Shown: piece after piece, positions 1 through 7,667 of the stretch
Position numbering within the stretch: position 1 is the first letter of the stretch
How the letters are laid out: the number at the start of each line of letters is the position of its first letter
DNA from: Stenotrophomonas sp. NA06056
GTDB taxonomy: Bacteria > Pseudomonadota > Gammaproteobacteria > Xanthomonadales > Xanthomonadaceae
DNA length: 64,000 bases
Reading direction: 5' to 3'
Assembly: GCF_013364355.1 (NCBI RefSeq)
Contig: NZ_CP054931.1
Location: forward strand, 806,001 to 870,000
Position numbers and translations under genes: made by a program
Notes under the pieces: generated by a model
The model's database searches: none
What the model was told of the DNA's origin: nothing
What the model saw: the letters and a program-made list of their open reading frames with translations, nothing else

Positions 1-995
1 ATCGCAAGGGCCTGAACAAGCAGGGCGGTGGCCTGTCGCTGGGCGCGCTGACCGAGCGTGACAAGGAACTGATCGGCATCGTCGCCAAGATCGGCGTGGA
101 CTTCATCGCCGTGTCGTTCTGCCGCAATGCGCAGGACATGAACGATGCGCGCGAGATCGCCGAGTCGCATGGCTGCTACGCCGCGCTTGTGTCCAAGATC
201 GAGCGCACCGAAGCCATCGAGAACCTGGAAGAGATCGTCGACGCCAGTGACGTGGTGATGGTGGCGCGTGGTGACCTGGGCGTGGAAATCGGCGATGCCG
301 AGCTGCCGGGCCTGCAGAAGAAGATCATCAAGGCCTCGCTGGCGCAGAACAAGGTGGTGATCACCGCCACGCAGATGCTGCAGTCGATGGTCGAAAGCCC
401 GATTCCGACCCGCGCCGAAGTGCTGGACGTGGCCAACTCGGTCATCGACGGTACCGATGCGGTGATGCTGTCGGCCGAAACCGCCGCCGGTGCCTATCCG
501 GTCAAGGCGGTCGAAGCGATGGCCCGCATCTGCCTCGGCGCCGAGCGCCAGTTCCAGACCGAGACCGACTTCGGCGCCTCGCCGCGCAACCTGGAACGTG
601 CCGACCAGGCCATTGCCATGGCCACCATGTTCCTGTCACAGCACGTGGGCGTGCGTGCGATCGTGGCGATGACCGAATCCGGTGGCACCGCCCGCTATCT
701 GTCGCGTTTCCGTGCGTCGGCTCCCGTCTTTGCGGTTACCCGCCACGATGGTGCCCGCCGGCAGATGGCGCTGATGCGCGATGTGTTCCCGATCAACTTC
801 GACAGCCGTGGCTTCACCCCGCGCGAAGCCGCACGCGGCAGTATCCGCCTGCTGGTGGAAGGCGGCATGCTGCAGGCCGGAGACCGCGTGGTGTTCACCA
901 GCGGTGAGCACATGGAAACCCACGGCGCGACCAACACCCTGCGCCTGCTGGAAGTGGGCGACGACGGCCGCGCCAGCGGTCTCGGCGACCTTTAA
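1..995 (+). CDS. pyk: Pyruvate kinase, 3' part (5' end outside window)
   Basis: Glycolytic enzyme that turns phosphoenolpyruvate and ADP into pyruvate and ATP in the cytoplasm. The open frame runs in from the left edge (first full codon at 3), so roughly the first third of a normal enzyme of about 490 residues is missing; 330 residues are visible. Pyruvate kinase signatures are clear: SKIERTEAIENL, VMVARGDLGVEIG (metal and phosphate region), ITATQMLQSM, and DGTDAVMLSAETAAGAYP, followed by the C-terminal alpha/beta domain. It lies just upstream of, and in the same direction as, a fructose-bisphosphate aldolase. A hairpin follows the stop, so the two genes may be transcribed separately. Confidence 0.97.
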   Translation, partial: RKGLNKQGGGLSLGALTERDKELIGIVAKIGVDFIAVSFCRNAQDMNDAREIAESHGCYAALVSKIERTEAIENLEEIVDASDVVMVARGDLGVEIGDAELPGLQKKIIKASLAQNKVVITATQMLQSMVESPIPTRAEVLDVANSVIDGTDAVMLSAETAAGAYPVKAVEAMARICLGAERQFQTETDFGASPRNLERADQAIAMATMFLSQHVGVRAIVAMTESGGTARYLSRFRASAPVFAVTRHDGARRQMALMRDVFPINFDSRGFTPREAARGSIRLLVEGGMLQAGDRVVFTSGEHMETHGATNTLRLLEVGDDGRASGLGDL

Positions 996-1011
996 GCCGG
1001 TTGCAGCGGGA

Positions 1012-1038
1012 GGCCAGATCCCGGCGCGGGATCTGGCC
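1012..1038 (+). terminator. Perfect hairpin after pyk
   Basis: GGCCAGATCCC pairs with GGGATCTGGCC across a 5-nt loop, 17 nt after the pyk stop codon. No T-run follows, so it may be a stabilising palindrome rather than a true intrinsic terminator. Confidence 0.5.
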
Positions 1039-1055
1039 CGACTGTGAACGCGTGC

Positions 1056-1102
1056 GGACATTTCCTGTCCAGTGCGGACATGGAAGCGTTTCCATCCTGT
1101 CC
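1056..1102 (+). promoter_or_regulatory. Clustered inverted repeats upstream of the aldolase gene (candidate operators)
   Basis: The pentamer GGACA/TGTCC occurs four times: GGACA at 1056, TGTCC at 1066, GGACA at 1076 and TGTCC at 1098. The first three form two overlapping inverted repeats with 5-nt spacers. Immediately next is the near-palindrome TGGAAGCGTTTCCA (1081-1094), which resembles a LacI-family operator. A -10-like TATACT lies at 1131-1136, before the aldolase start at 1169. The repeats are directly visible; the regulatory role is inferred. Confidence 0.4.
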
Positions 1103-1168
1103 TCCACGTCGGGGCAACGGGTGGCGGGGCTATACTTACGTTTTTCCCGCACCCGCCACAGGAAATAC

Positions 1169-2173
1169 ATGAGCATCGAACAGCTGGCCGAAACCGCCCA
1201 GGCCATGGTCGCCCCGGGCAAGGGCATCATCGCGATCGACGAATCCACCGCTACCATCGCCAAGCGTTTCGCCAGCGTCGGTATCGAGAACACCGAAGAG
1301 AACCGTCGTGCCTACCGCGAGCTGCTGCTGACCACGCCGAAGCTCAACGAGCACATTTCCGGCGCCATCCTGTACGACGAGACCATCCGCCAGTCGACCA
1401 AGGACGGCGTGCCGTTCGCCAAGTACATGGCCGACCACGGCATGATTCCGGGCATCAAGGTGGACAAGGGTGCGCATCCGCTGGCCGGCTGCCCGGGCGA
1501 GCTCGTCACCGAAGGCCTGGACGGCCTGCGCGAGCGCCTGCAGGAGTACTACAAGCTGGGTGCGCGCTTCGCCAAGTGGCGTGCGGTCATCAACATCGGC
1601 GAGAGCATTCCGTCGGGCACCTGCATCGAGTCCAACGCGCATGCGCTGGCCCGCTATGCAGCGCTGTGCCAGGAATGCGGCCTGGTGCCGATGGTCGAGC
1701 CTGAAGTGATCATGGATGGCGACCACGACATCGAGACCTGCTACGAAGTCACCGAAGCCACCCTGCGCTCGCTGTTCGACGCGCTGTACCAGCAGAACGT
1801 GCTGCTGGAAGGCACCATCCTGAAGGCCTCGATGGTCATCTCCGGCAAGGGCTGCGACGAGCAGGCCGACGTCGAGGAAGTGGCCGAGTCGACCGTGATG
1901 TGCCTCAAGAGCACCGTGCCGGCGATCCTGCCGGGCGTGGTGTTCCTGTCCGGTGGCCAGAGCGACGAGCAGTCCACCGCGCACCTCAATGCCATGAACC
2001 AGATGGGACATCTGCCGTGGCCGCTGAGCTTCTCCTATGGCCGTGCCATGCAGCAGGCGGCACTGAAGCTGTGGGCCAAGGACATGAAGGGCAACTACGC
2101 CGCCGCGCAGAAGACCGTCTACGAGCGCGCCAAGGAAAACGGCCAGGCCGCCCTGGGCAAGTGGAACGGCTGA
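1169..2173 (+). CDS. Class I fructose-bisphosphate aldolase
   Basis: Cleaves fructose 1,6-bisphosphate to dihydroxyacetone phosphate and glyceraldehyde 3-phosphate through a Schiff base, in glycolysis and gluconeogenesis. The 334-residue protein has the class I (metal-independent) pattern: GKGIIAIDEST near the N-terminus, AKWRAVI mid-protein with one active-site Lys, LEGTILKASM with the probable Schiff-base Lys at about 219, and FLSGGQSDE plus SFSYGRAMQ for phosphate binding. The ATG at 1169 matches the family N-terminus; the open frame extends further upstream but not with aldolase sequence. It follows pyk, consistent with a glycolytic cluster. The interval between them carries operator-like repeats. 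Confidence 0.96.
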   Translation: MSIEQLAETAQAMVAPGKGIIAIDESTATIAKRFASVGIENTEENRRAYRELLLTTPKLNEHISGAILYDETIRQSTKDGVPFAKYMADHGMIPGIKVDKGAHPLAGCPGELVTEGLDGLRERLQEYYKLGARFAKWRAVINIGESIPSGTCIESNAHALARYAALCQECGLVPMVEPEVIMDGDHDIETCYEVTEATLRSLFDALYQQNVLLEGTILKASMVISGKGCDEQADVEEVAESTVMCLKSTVPAILPGVVFLSGGQSDEQSTAHLNAMNQMGHLPWPLSFSYGRAMQQAALKLWAKDMKGNYAAAQKTVYERAKENGQAALGKWNG

Positions 2174-2207
2174 TCCGCCGTTTCGCAGCATGAACTGAAC
2201 AAGGCAG

Positions 2208-2230
2208 CGCCGGCATCACGCCGGCGTTTG
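2208..2230 (+). terminator. Intrinsic terminator after aldolase
   Basis: CGCCGGC/GCCGGCG hairpin with a 5-nt loop followed by TTTGCTTTT, 34 nt downstream of the aldolase stop codon. Confidence 0.7.
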
Positions 2231-2308
2231 CTTTTGCCGGTATCGTTGCCGCCTCCCGCACGCCAGGCCAGTGCGTGGGGCATACATGGAAGGCCAAGGA
2301 GAAAGAGC

Positions 2309-3421
2309 ATGCGCATTACCGCAATCACGCTGGCCGTTGCCACGGTGCTGGCCGTCGGCGGCTGCAACCGGATGGGTGGCAGCACTGATGTGGGCAAGGC
2401 CCCCACGCTGGAGTTCGACAAGCCGGTATCCGGCGAAATCACTTCGCGCAGCGGCGTCAATTTCAATGATGGCAGCCACCATCAGCTGTACCAGCTGAAG
2501 CTGGAAGACAAGCAACTGGTCGGTATCAAGTTGACCGGCGCGCTGCGCGGCTCGATTGCCGTGTTCAACAGTGGCGTGCTGGTGGCCAGCAGCAGCTCGG
2601 GCTACGAGCGCGGCGACGACGTCTCGCTGGCGTTCCGCGCCAATGGCACCGGCAGCTACCAGGTGGCCATCAATGCCGATGGCCCTTCGGCCTTCGGCCC
2701 GTACCGCCTGCGCGCCGAGAAGCTGGTGCCGTATGACGGCAAGCCGATGGTGGCTGAAGGTGAGATCGTCGACCTGCTGGTATCCAAGTCGCAGGATTAC
2801 ACCCTGCAGGTGGACAAGGCTGGCATGTACGAGATCCGTCTGGAATCGGATGCGTTCGATACCGTGCTGAAACTGGACGGCAACGGCGCACAGTCTGAAA
2901 ACGACGACGGCGGTGACGGCACCAATTCGCGCATCGGCATGCCGCTGGAACCGGGCAAGTACACCCTGCGCGTCCGCAGCCTGGGCGAAGACGGTACCGG
3001 CACCTTCAAACTGACCGCCAAGCGTACCGAGCTGCCGGCCAACATGGTCATGCGTGATGGCACCACCCTGCCGAGCTCCGGCAGCGTGTTCGCCATGCTC
3101 GATGGCGAAGGTCGCCGCCGCTTCCTGCTGAGCCTGCCGCGTGCGGCCGATGTGCGCCTGGACGCGATCTCCAGCCAGGTGGATACGGTGCTGCGCGTGG
3201 TCGGTTCGAACGTGGAGCTGGCCGATGACGATGGTGGCAACGGCACCAACGCACGCCTGGAAGAATCGCTGCCGGCCGGCCATTACACCGTGGACGTGTC
3301 CAGCCTGAGCGATGAAGCGGGCATGGTGGAAGTGCGCGTACAGATCGATGGCGCCGCTTCGGCCGCGGCATCAGATGCTGCTACGGCGGCGGCCGACGCT
3401 GCCGCCGAAGTGGCGAACTGA
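2309..3421 (+). CDS. Lipoprotein with three PPC-like beta domains
   Basis: 370-residue predicted lipoprotein of unknown role. The N-terminus has a lipoprotein signal ending V-G-G-C with Cys19 as lipidation site, and a good AAGGAG ribosome site precedes the ATG. The mature part contains three beta-rich repeats at about residues 30-135, 150-240 and 250-345. The second and third share the pattern FDTVL/VDTVL, then an acidic DDGG(D/N)GTN loop, then PGKYTLRV or AGHYTVDV. This resembles bacterial pre-peptidase C-terminal (PPC) domains, here without any peptidase. The DDGGxGTN loops could bind Ca2+ (inference). The tail is alanine-rich. It is probably transcribed alone, being bounded by terminators. 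Confidence 0.72.
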   Translation: MRITAITLAVATVLAVGGCNRMGGSTDVGKAPTLEFDKPVSGEITSRSGVNFNDGSHHQLYQLKLEDKQLVGIKLTGALRGSIAVFNSGVLVASSSSGYERGDDVSLAFRANGTGSYQVAINADGPSAFGPYRLRAEKLVPYDGKPMVAEGEIVDLLVSKSQDYTLQVDKAGMYEIRLESDAFDTVLKLDGNGAQSENDDGGDGTNSRIGMPLEPGKYTLRVRSLGEDGTGTFKLTAKRTELPANMVMRDGTTLPSSGSVFAMLDGEGRRRFLLSLPRAADVRLDAISSQVDTVLRVVGSNVELADDDGGNGTNARLEESLPAGHYTVDVSSLSDEAGMVEVRVQIDGAASAAASDAATAAADAAAEVAN

Positions 3422-3444
3422 GGCTGTCGCGACGGATGTAAACG

Positions 3445-3474
3445 AAAAAGGCCGGGCAATGCCCGGCCTTTTTT
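3445..3474. terminator. Bidirectional terminator between converging genes
   Basis: Near-perfect hairpin AAAAAGGCCGGGC / GCCCGGCCTTTTTT. An A-run on one side and a T-run on the other let it serve both the lipoprotein gene (+) and the macrodomain gene (-). Confidence 0.9.
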
Positions 3475-3494
3475 CTTCCACGCCTCGCATTGTT

Positions 3495-4091
3495 TCAATG
3501 CGCCGGCACGAAGCCGTTATCGCTCAGTGGCGGCAGCAGCGACGCGCGCCCACTGTCGGCGACCTGGCCTGCAGCCGTCAGCGCCTGCTGGTAGGCCTTG
3601 GCGGTCGCGGTGTTGAACGCCACCAGCACGATCCGCATCGGCTGGGCGTGGCTGCGTTGCCAGGCCATGGTTTCGGTTACCGCGATCTGCGCCGCCTGGT
3701 ACAGCGGATAGCCATACACGCCGCAGCTGATGGCCGGGAACGCGATTGACTGCAGGTTCAGCGATTCGGCCAGCTGCAGCGACTTCCAGTAGCAGTTCGC
3801 CAACAGGGCCGGCTCGTCGCGCTGGCCGTCGTGCCAGACCGGACCGACGGTATGCAGTACGTGTCGTGCCGGCAGCGCATGGGCATCGGTTGCGCGAACC
3901 TCACCGGTCGGGCAACGCACGCCGGGGCGCAGCTCCGGCAATCGCTCGCACTCTGCCAGCAGGCCAGGGCCGGCCGCACGATGGATCGCGCCATCGACAC
4001 CGCCGCCGCCGAGCAGTGACTCATTGGCCGCGTTGACGATCGCATCCACCGCCAGGGCCGTGATGTCGCCCTGCCACACTTCGATCTTCAT
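3495..4091 (-). CDS. Macrodomain protein, O-acetyl-ADP-ribose deacetylase-like
   Basis: 198-residue single-domain macro protein, probably binding or hydrolysing ADP-ribose derivatives such as O-acetyl-ADP-ribose (YmdB type) in the cytoplasm. Visible motifs are [21 protein letters not shown] near residues 16-36 and the phosphate-binding loop ISCGVYGYP near the middle. The ATG at 4091 is chosen because it has an AGGAG ribosome site and begins with the typical [11 protein letters not shown] strand; the open frame continues upstream but without macro-domain sequence. No partner toxin or sirtuin gene lies next to it, so a specific substrate cannot be assigned. Confidence 0.88.
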   Translation of the reverse strand: MKIEVWQGDITALAVDAIVNAANESLLGGGGVDGAIHRAAGPGLLAECERLPELRPGVRCPTGEVRATDAHALPARHVLHTVGPVWHDGQRDEPALLANCYWKSLQLAESLNLQSIAFPAISCGVYGYPLYQAAQIAVTETMAWQRSHAQPMRIVLVAFNTATAKAYQQALTAAGQVADSGRASLLPPLSDNGFVPAH

Positions 4092-4358
4092 GCGTCCGTC
4101 TCCTGCCTGTAATTGTTGCGCGCCGTGCCCACGCTGGCTGTACCCGCATCTTGCGGGACAGGGCATCCATGCTGCGTCATGACCGTCTCACGCACTGCGA
4201 TCCGCGCGGTTCACGCACGATGGCCGGTGGCGCCTTCACGCAGGCTGAAGCGAGCGCCGCACGCAGGCGAAACGAAAGTTTCCGGAGTGCGTTGCTTCTG
4301 ATTACTGGAGGAAACTGTCCGCTTCCAGCGGCAATGCCCATACAGGATTGCGCAAATG
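4092..4358. other. Intergenic stretch with no recognised gene
   Basis: Noncoding gap between the divergent start of the macrodomain gene and the 3' end of cysK. It should hold the macrodomain promoter on the minus strand. No credible ORF, RNA gene or SMAG palindrome was seen. Confidence 0.5.
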
Positions 4359-4386
4359 AAAACGCCCACCGCGAGGGTGGGCGTCG
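4359..4386 (-). terminator. Intrinsic terminator of cysK
   Basis: Read on the minus strand, ACGCCCACCCT-CGC-GGTGGGCGT is followed by TTTTCATTT, just downstream of the cysK stop codon. Confidence 0.85.
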
Positions 4387-4412
4387 TCCTGCTGTCATCG
4401 ACAACGCGGCGA

Positions 4413-5372
4413 TCAGGGCAGACCGGCCAGCCAGTCGTCGTCCGAGCCTTCATTGACGTCGGCGAACAGCGGCGTGGAGAAGTAGCGTTCACCAGTGTCC
4501 GGCAACATCGCCAGGATCACCGCACCCGGTTCAGCACGATTGGCCACATCCAGTGCACTGGCAACAGTGGCGCCCGCGGAGATGCCGACGAAGATGCCTT
4601 CCTCCGCGGCCAGCCGACGTGCGGTGGTGATCGCGCGGTCATCTTCCACTGTCACCAGTTCGTCCACCACAGTGCGGTTGAGCACATCGGGCACGAAGTC
4701 CGGGGTCCAGCCCTGGATCTTGTGCGGCTTCCAGTCGTCGCCCTTCAGCAATGCGGCACCTGCCGGTTCGGTGGCGATGATGCGGGTGTCAGGGCGGGCG
4801 ACCTTCAGCACCTCGCCGACCCCGGTCAGCGTGCCGCCGGTGCCCCAGCCGCTGACGAAGTAGTCCAGGCGCTTGCCGGCGAAGTCACGCAGGATCTCCG
4901 CGGCGGTGGTGTTGCGGTGGTACGCCGGGTTGGCGGGATTGGCGAACTGGCTGGCCAGGAACCAGCCGTGCTCCTCGGCCAGTTCGCGTGCCCTGCGCAC
5001 CATGCCGCTGCCGCGCTCGGCGGCCGGGGTCAGGATGACCTTCGCGCCGTAGGCGCGCATCAGCTTGCGGCGTTCCACCGAGAAGGTCTCGACCATCGTC
5101 GCCACGAACTTGTAGCCGTGCGCGGCGGCCACCATCGCCAGGGCGACGCCGGTGTTGCCCGAGGTGGCCTCGACGATGGTGTCGCCGGGCTTGAGCAGGC
5201 CACGCTGTTCGGCATCGAGGATGATCGCCAGCGCCAGGCGATCCTTCACCGAGCCACCCGGATTGAAGGATTCGACCTTGGCGTACACGGTCACGCCCTG
5301 CGGCGCCAGGCGTTGCAGCTTGACGATGGGGGTGTTGCCGATGGTGTCGAGGATGGAGTCGTACAGGGCCAT
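4413..5372 (-). CDS. cysK: Cysteine synthase A (O-acetylserine sulfhydrylase)
   Basis: Makes L-cysteine from O-acetylserine and sulfide using pyridoxal phosphate. The 319-residue length is normal for CysK. The PLP lysine sits in NPGGSVKDR (Lys43), the substrate loop EATSGNTGVALA follows, and VSGWGTGGTLTGVG is the phosphate-binding glycine loop. The ATG at 5372 gives the family start (MALYDSILDTIGNTP) and has a GGAG ribosome site; an in-frame extension upstream lacks homologous sequence. It is divergent from a CysB-type regulator over a 208-bp gap, which suggests direct CysB control. Confidence 0.95.
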   Translation of the reverse strand: MALYDSILDTIGNTPIVKLQRLAPQGVTVYAKVESFNPGGSVKDRLALAIILDAEQRGLLKPGDTIVEATSGNTGVALAMVAAAHGYKFVATMVETFSVERRKLMRAYGAKVILTPAAERGSGMVRRARELAEEHGWFLASQFANPANPAYHRNTTAAEILRDFAGKRLDYFVSGWGTGGTLTGVGEVLKVARPDTRIIATEPAGAALLKGDDWKPHKIQGWTPDFVPDVLNRTVVDELVTVEDDRAITTARRLAAEEGIFVGISAGATVASALDVANRAEPGAVILAMLPDTGERYFSTPLFADVNEGSDDDWLAGLP

Positions 5373-5499
5373 GGAAGCGCTCCAGGAGCAGGCCGCGCCG
5401 GGCTTGGCGGGCGGAAGGGAAGAGGGCTGGCTGTTCAGGCCAGCGGCTGCCGGCTGACCGTAGCGCCGGCATATGACGCCCGGAAATGACCAGATACCT

Positions 5500-5550
5500 T
5501 TCTTAAACAACCTTTGGTTATAAGCTGGTGACGGCAATTGACCCTAGAGT
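5500..5550. promoter_or_regulatory. AT-rich cysK/cysB divergent control region
   Basis: In an otherwise GC-rich 208-bp gap, an AT-rich patch carries the small palindrome AACCTTTGGTT (5509-5519) followed by TATAAGC. CysB boxes are known to be AT-rich and degenerate and to lie upstream of cysK. Assignment as the CysB site is inferred from position and composition. Confidence 0.4.
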
Positions 5551-5580
5551 GGACCTCCGCCCCCACATCGCCCGCCTGCC

Positions 5581-6564
5581 ATGACGCTGACCCAGCTGCG
5601 CTACCTGGTTGCCATCGCCGACGCCGAGCTGAACATCACGCTCGCCGCCTCGCGCGTGCACGCCACCCAGCCCGGTCTGTCCAAGCAGCTCAAGCAGCTG
5701 GAGGACGAACTGGGCTTCCTGCTGTTTGTACGCAAGGGGCGCAGCCTGGAGTCGGTCACCCCGGCCGGCACAGAGGTGATCAGCCGCGCCCGCGCCGTGC
5801 TGTCCGAAGCCAACAACATCCGCACCTACGCGGCCAACCAGCGTCGCGAGAGCCAAGGCCAGCTGATCCTGACCACCACCCACACCCAGGCGCGCTTCGT
5901 GCTGCCGCCGGCCGTGGCGCGCATCAAGCAGGCTTATCCGCAGGTCAGCGTGCACCTGCAGCAGGCCGGTGAGGCCGATGCGCTGGACCGGCTGAACCAG
6001 GGCGATGCCGATATCGCGATCATCAGTACTGCCGGCAGCGAACCCAGCGACGGCATCGCCGTACCGCTGTTCCGCTGGCGGCGGCTGGTGGTGGTGCCCA
6101 AGGGCCATCCACTGGACCGCGCCGGGCGCGCACCGGACCTGGCGGCGTTGGCTCGCCAGCCATTGATCAGCTACGAATCCTCGACCCGGCCCAACTCCTC
6201 CCTGCAGCGCGCTTTTGCCGCGCAGAACCTGGTGCCCGATCTGGCGCTGACGGCGCTGGATGCCGACCTGATCAAGACCTATGTGCGCACCGGCCTCGGG
6301 GTCGGCCTGCTGGCTGAAATGGCGATCAGCGCCAACGATGAGGACCTGCGGGTATGGCCGGCGCCGGCGCCGATCACCGAGTGCATCGCCTGGGCGGTGC
6401 TGCCACGCGACCGGGTGCTGCGTGATTACGCGCTGGAGCTGGTGCATGTGCTGGCGCCGCAGATCGATCCGCGGGACCTGCGGAGGGTGCTGGATGGCAA
6501 CCAGGCCGCGTCCTGGCCGGTACCGCCGACCTGGGAATCGCTGACCCAGACCATCACGGTGTGA
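5581..6564 (+). CDS. cysB: LysR-family cysteine regulon regulator CysB
   Basis: 327-residue LysR-type regulator. Residues 1-60 form the winged helix-turn-helix (TLAASRVHATQPGLSKQLKQ) and about 90-300 the effector domain. The stretch TTTHTQARFVLP near residue 100 matches the N-acetylserine/sulfate-binding segment of CysB, separating it from generic LysR proteins. GVGLLAEMAI near 240 is also CysB-like. It likely activates sulfate uptake, reduction and cysK when O-acetylserine or N-acetylserine accumulates. Divergence from cysK supports this. The start is the first ATG of the HTH. Confidence 0.9.
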   Translation: MTLTQLRYLVAIADAELNITLAASRVHATQPGLSKQLKQLEDELGFLLFVRKGRSLESVTPAGTEVISRARAVLSEANNIRTYAANQRRESQGQLILTTTHTQARFVLPPAVARIKQAYPQVSVHLQQAGEADALDRLNQGDADIAIISTAGSEPSDGIAVPLFRWRRLVVVPKGHPLDRAGRAPDLAALARQPLISYESSTRPNSSLQRAFAAQNLVPDLALTALDADLIKTYVRTGLGVGLLAEMAISANDEDLRVWPAPAPITECIAWAVLPRDRVLRDYALELVHVLAPQIDPRDLRRVLDGNQAASWPVPPTWESLTQTITV

Positions 6565-6573
6565 GGGTGGGTC

Positions 6574-6776
6574 GAGCAGGGCTGCGCCCTGCACCTGCTA
6601 CCGGCCGGAGCAACAGCAACAGCAACAGCAACAGCGTGCATTCCGTGGGATGGCGGGGCGGTGTGGGCAGGCAGGACACGCCGTAAACCCGTCCATGGGG
6701 GCTCGATGGCGCCATCCATGGCGCCAACGGTCCTGCCTGCCCACACCGCCCCGCCTCTGAGAGATTCCGACGGCTG
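6574..6776 (+). repeat. Composite repeat element, copy A (forward)
   Basis: Modular element downstream of cysB. In order: the palindrome GCAGGGCTGCGCCCTGC; a CAACAG hexamer tract; TTCCGTGGGAT; then a perfect 25-bp inverted repeat with arms at 6653-6677 and 6730-6754. The loop between the arms contains CCGTAAACCC, CCATGGGGGCT and the palindrome ATGGCGCCAT. The SMAG-type palindromes at 6784-6828 complete the unit. Copies B, C and D have the same order but differ in arm sequence. Confidence 0.8.
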
Positions 6777-6783
6777 TTGGTAG

Positions 6784-6894
6784 GTGTCGACCTTGGTCGA
6801 CACGGTAGATCCACGCCATGCGTGGATGCTTTTCGATCAATTGTCGAAATATTCGATTTCGATAGAGATTCATCCACGCATGGCGTGGATCTAC
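6784..6894. repeat. SMAG-type palindromes between composite copies A and B
   Basis: Three short palindromes: GTGTCGACC/GGTCGACAC at 6784-6803; a GTAG-headed palindrome with stem ATCCACGC/GCGTGGAT at 6805-6828; and the same GTAG palindrome in reverse orientation (ending CTAC) at 6871-6894. The two inverted GTAG units could fold into a longer stem-loop. They match the S. maltophilia SMAG/REP repeat pattern. Confidence 0.85.
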
Positions 6895-6899
6895 AGATC

Positions 6900-7105
6900 G
6901 CGGAAATCTGTCGAAGGCGGGGTGGTGTCGGATTGCGGGGTGTCCGCGGCATGGATGCCGCGGCCAAGCCCCCATGGATGGGTTTACGGCGTCCCCGCAA
7001 TCCGACACCACCCCGCCTCCCCACAGGAAGCCAGCTTCTGTTGTTGCTTCGGCCGTTGCCGTTGCTGTTGCCTCTGCGGGTGCAGGGCGCAGCCCTGCCG
7101 ATAAC
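6900..7105 (-). repeat. Composite repeat element, copy B (reverse)
   Basis: Same modules as copy A in mirrored order: ATCTGTCGAAG, a perfect 25-bp inverted repeat (arms 6916-6940 and 6993-7017), a loop with GCCGCGGCATGGATGCC-like palindromes and GGGTTTACGGCG, then CTGTTGTTGC-type repeats and the GCAGGGC-GCA-GCCCTGC palindrome. Arm sequences differ from copy A yet pair perfectly. Together with copy A it fills the 599-bp gap between cysB and the DUF2946 gene. Confidence 0.8.
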
Positions 7106-7163
7106 CCCCTCCTGCGACGGTTCGTCGCACGGCGCCCCCGGGGGGCACCTCTAAACTAGCGCG

Positions 7164-7595
7164 GTGATCCGTACCGCCCGCCTGCATCGAACGTTGCTCC
7201 AGCTCGCCTTCGTCGCGACGCTGTTGATGGTGCTTGCGCCGCTTGTCAGCCGCGCGCTGCAGCCGCAGCCGATGGATCATGCGGGCATGGCAGGTATGGA
7301 CCACACGGCCATGGGCCATGACATGCACGGCATGGCCATGGCAGGGCACGATCACCACGCTGCTGCGCCTGCAGCCCCCAGCCCTCCCGCCGATCCGCAC
7401 GCCATGCATGGCGAGGCCTGCGAGTACTGCGTGCTGGCCATGCGCCTGCTGCCGTGGCTGGCAGTGCTGGTGCTGCTGCTGCCACTGCTGTGGCGGCCGA
7501 AGCTGGTGTTGCCACGGTCACAGCTGCGCCTGCCGCTGCTGCATTGGCCGGCGCATGCCGCGCGTGGCCCGCCGCTGATCTCCACCGTCCGCTGA
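7164..7595 (+). CDS. DUF2946-like His/Met-rich membrane protein
   Basis: 143-residue small protein with a GTG start. A hydrophobic segment near residues 12-30 is followed by a loop rich in Met and His (repeats such as MDHAGMAGMDH and MGHDMHGMAM), then HGEACEYC with a CxxC pair at about 83-86, and a second membrane segment near 93-110. This fits DUF2946-type proteins, which often precede TonB copper receptors. The receptor follows after 72 bp in the same direction. A copper-binding or copper-delivery role is inferred from the ligand-rich loop and the context; the precise function of the family is not established. Confidence 0.72.
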   Translation: MIRTARLHRTLLQLAFVATLLMVLAPLVSRALQPQPMDHAGMAGMDHTAMGHDMHGMAMAGHDHHAAAPAAPSPPADPHAMHGEACEYCVLAMRLLPWLAVLVLLLPLLWRPKLVLPRSQLRLPLLHWPAHAARGPPLISTVR

Positions 7596-7667
7596 TTTCC
7601 CAATTGAATCCGTCGCGCGATGCCTGCAAGGGCGTCGCGCGCGCGTGCGTACCTTGGAGCTGTTTCC

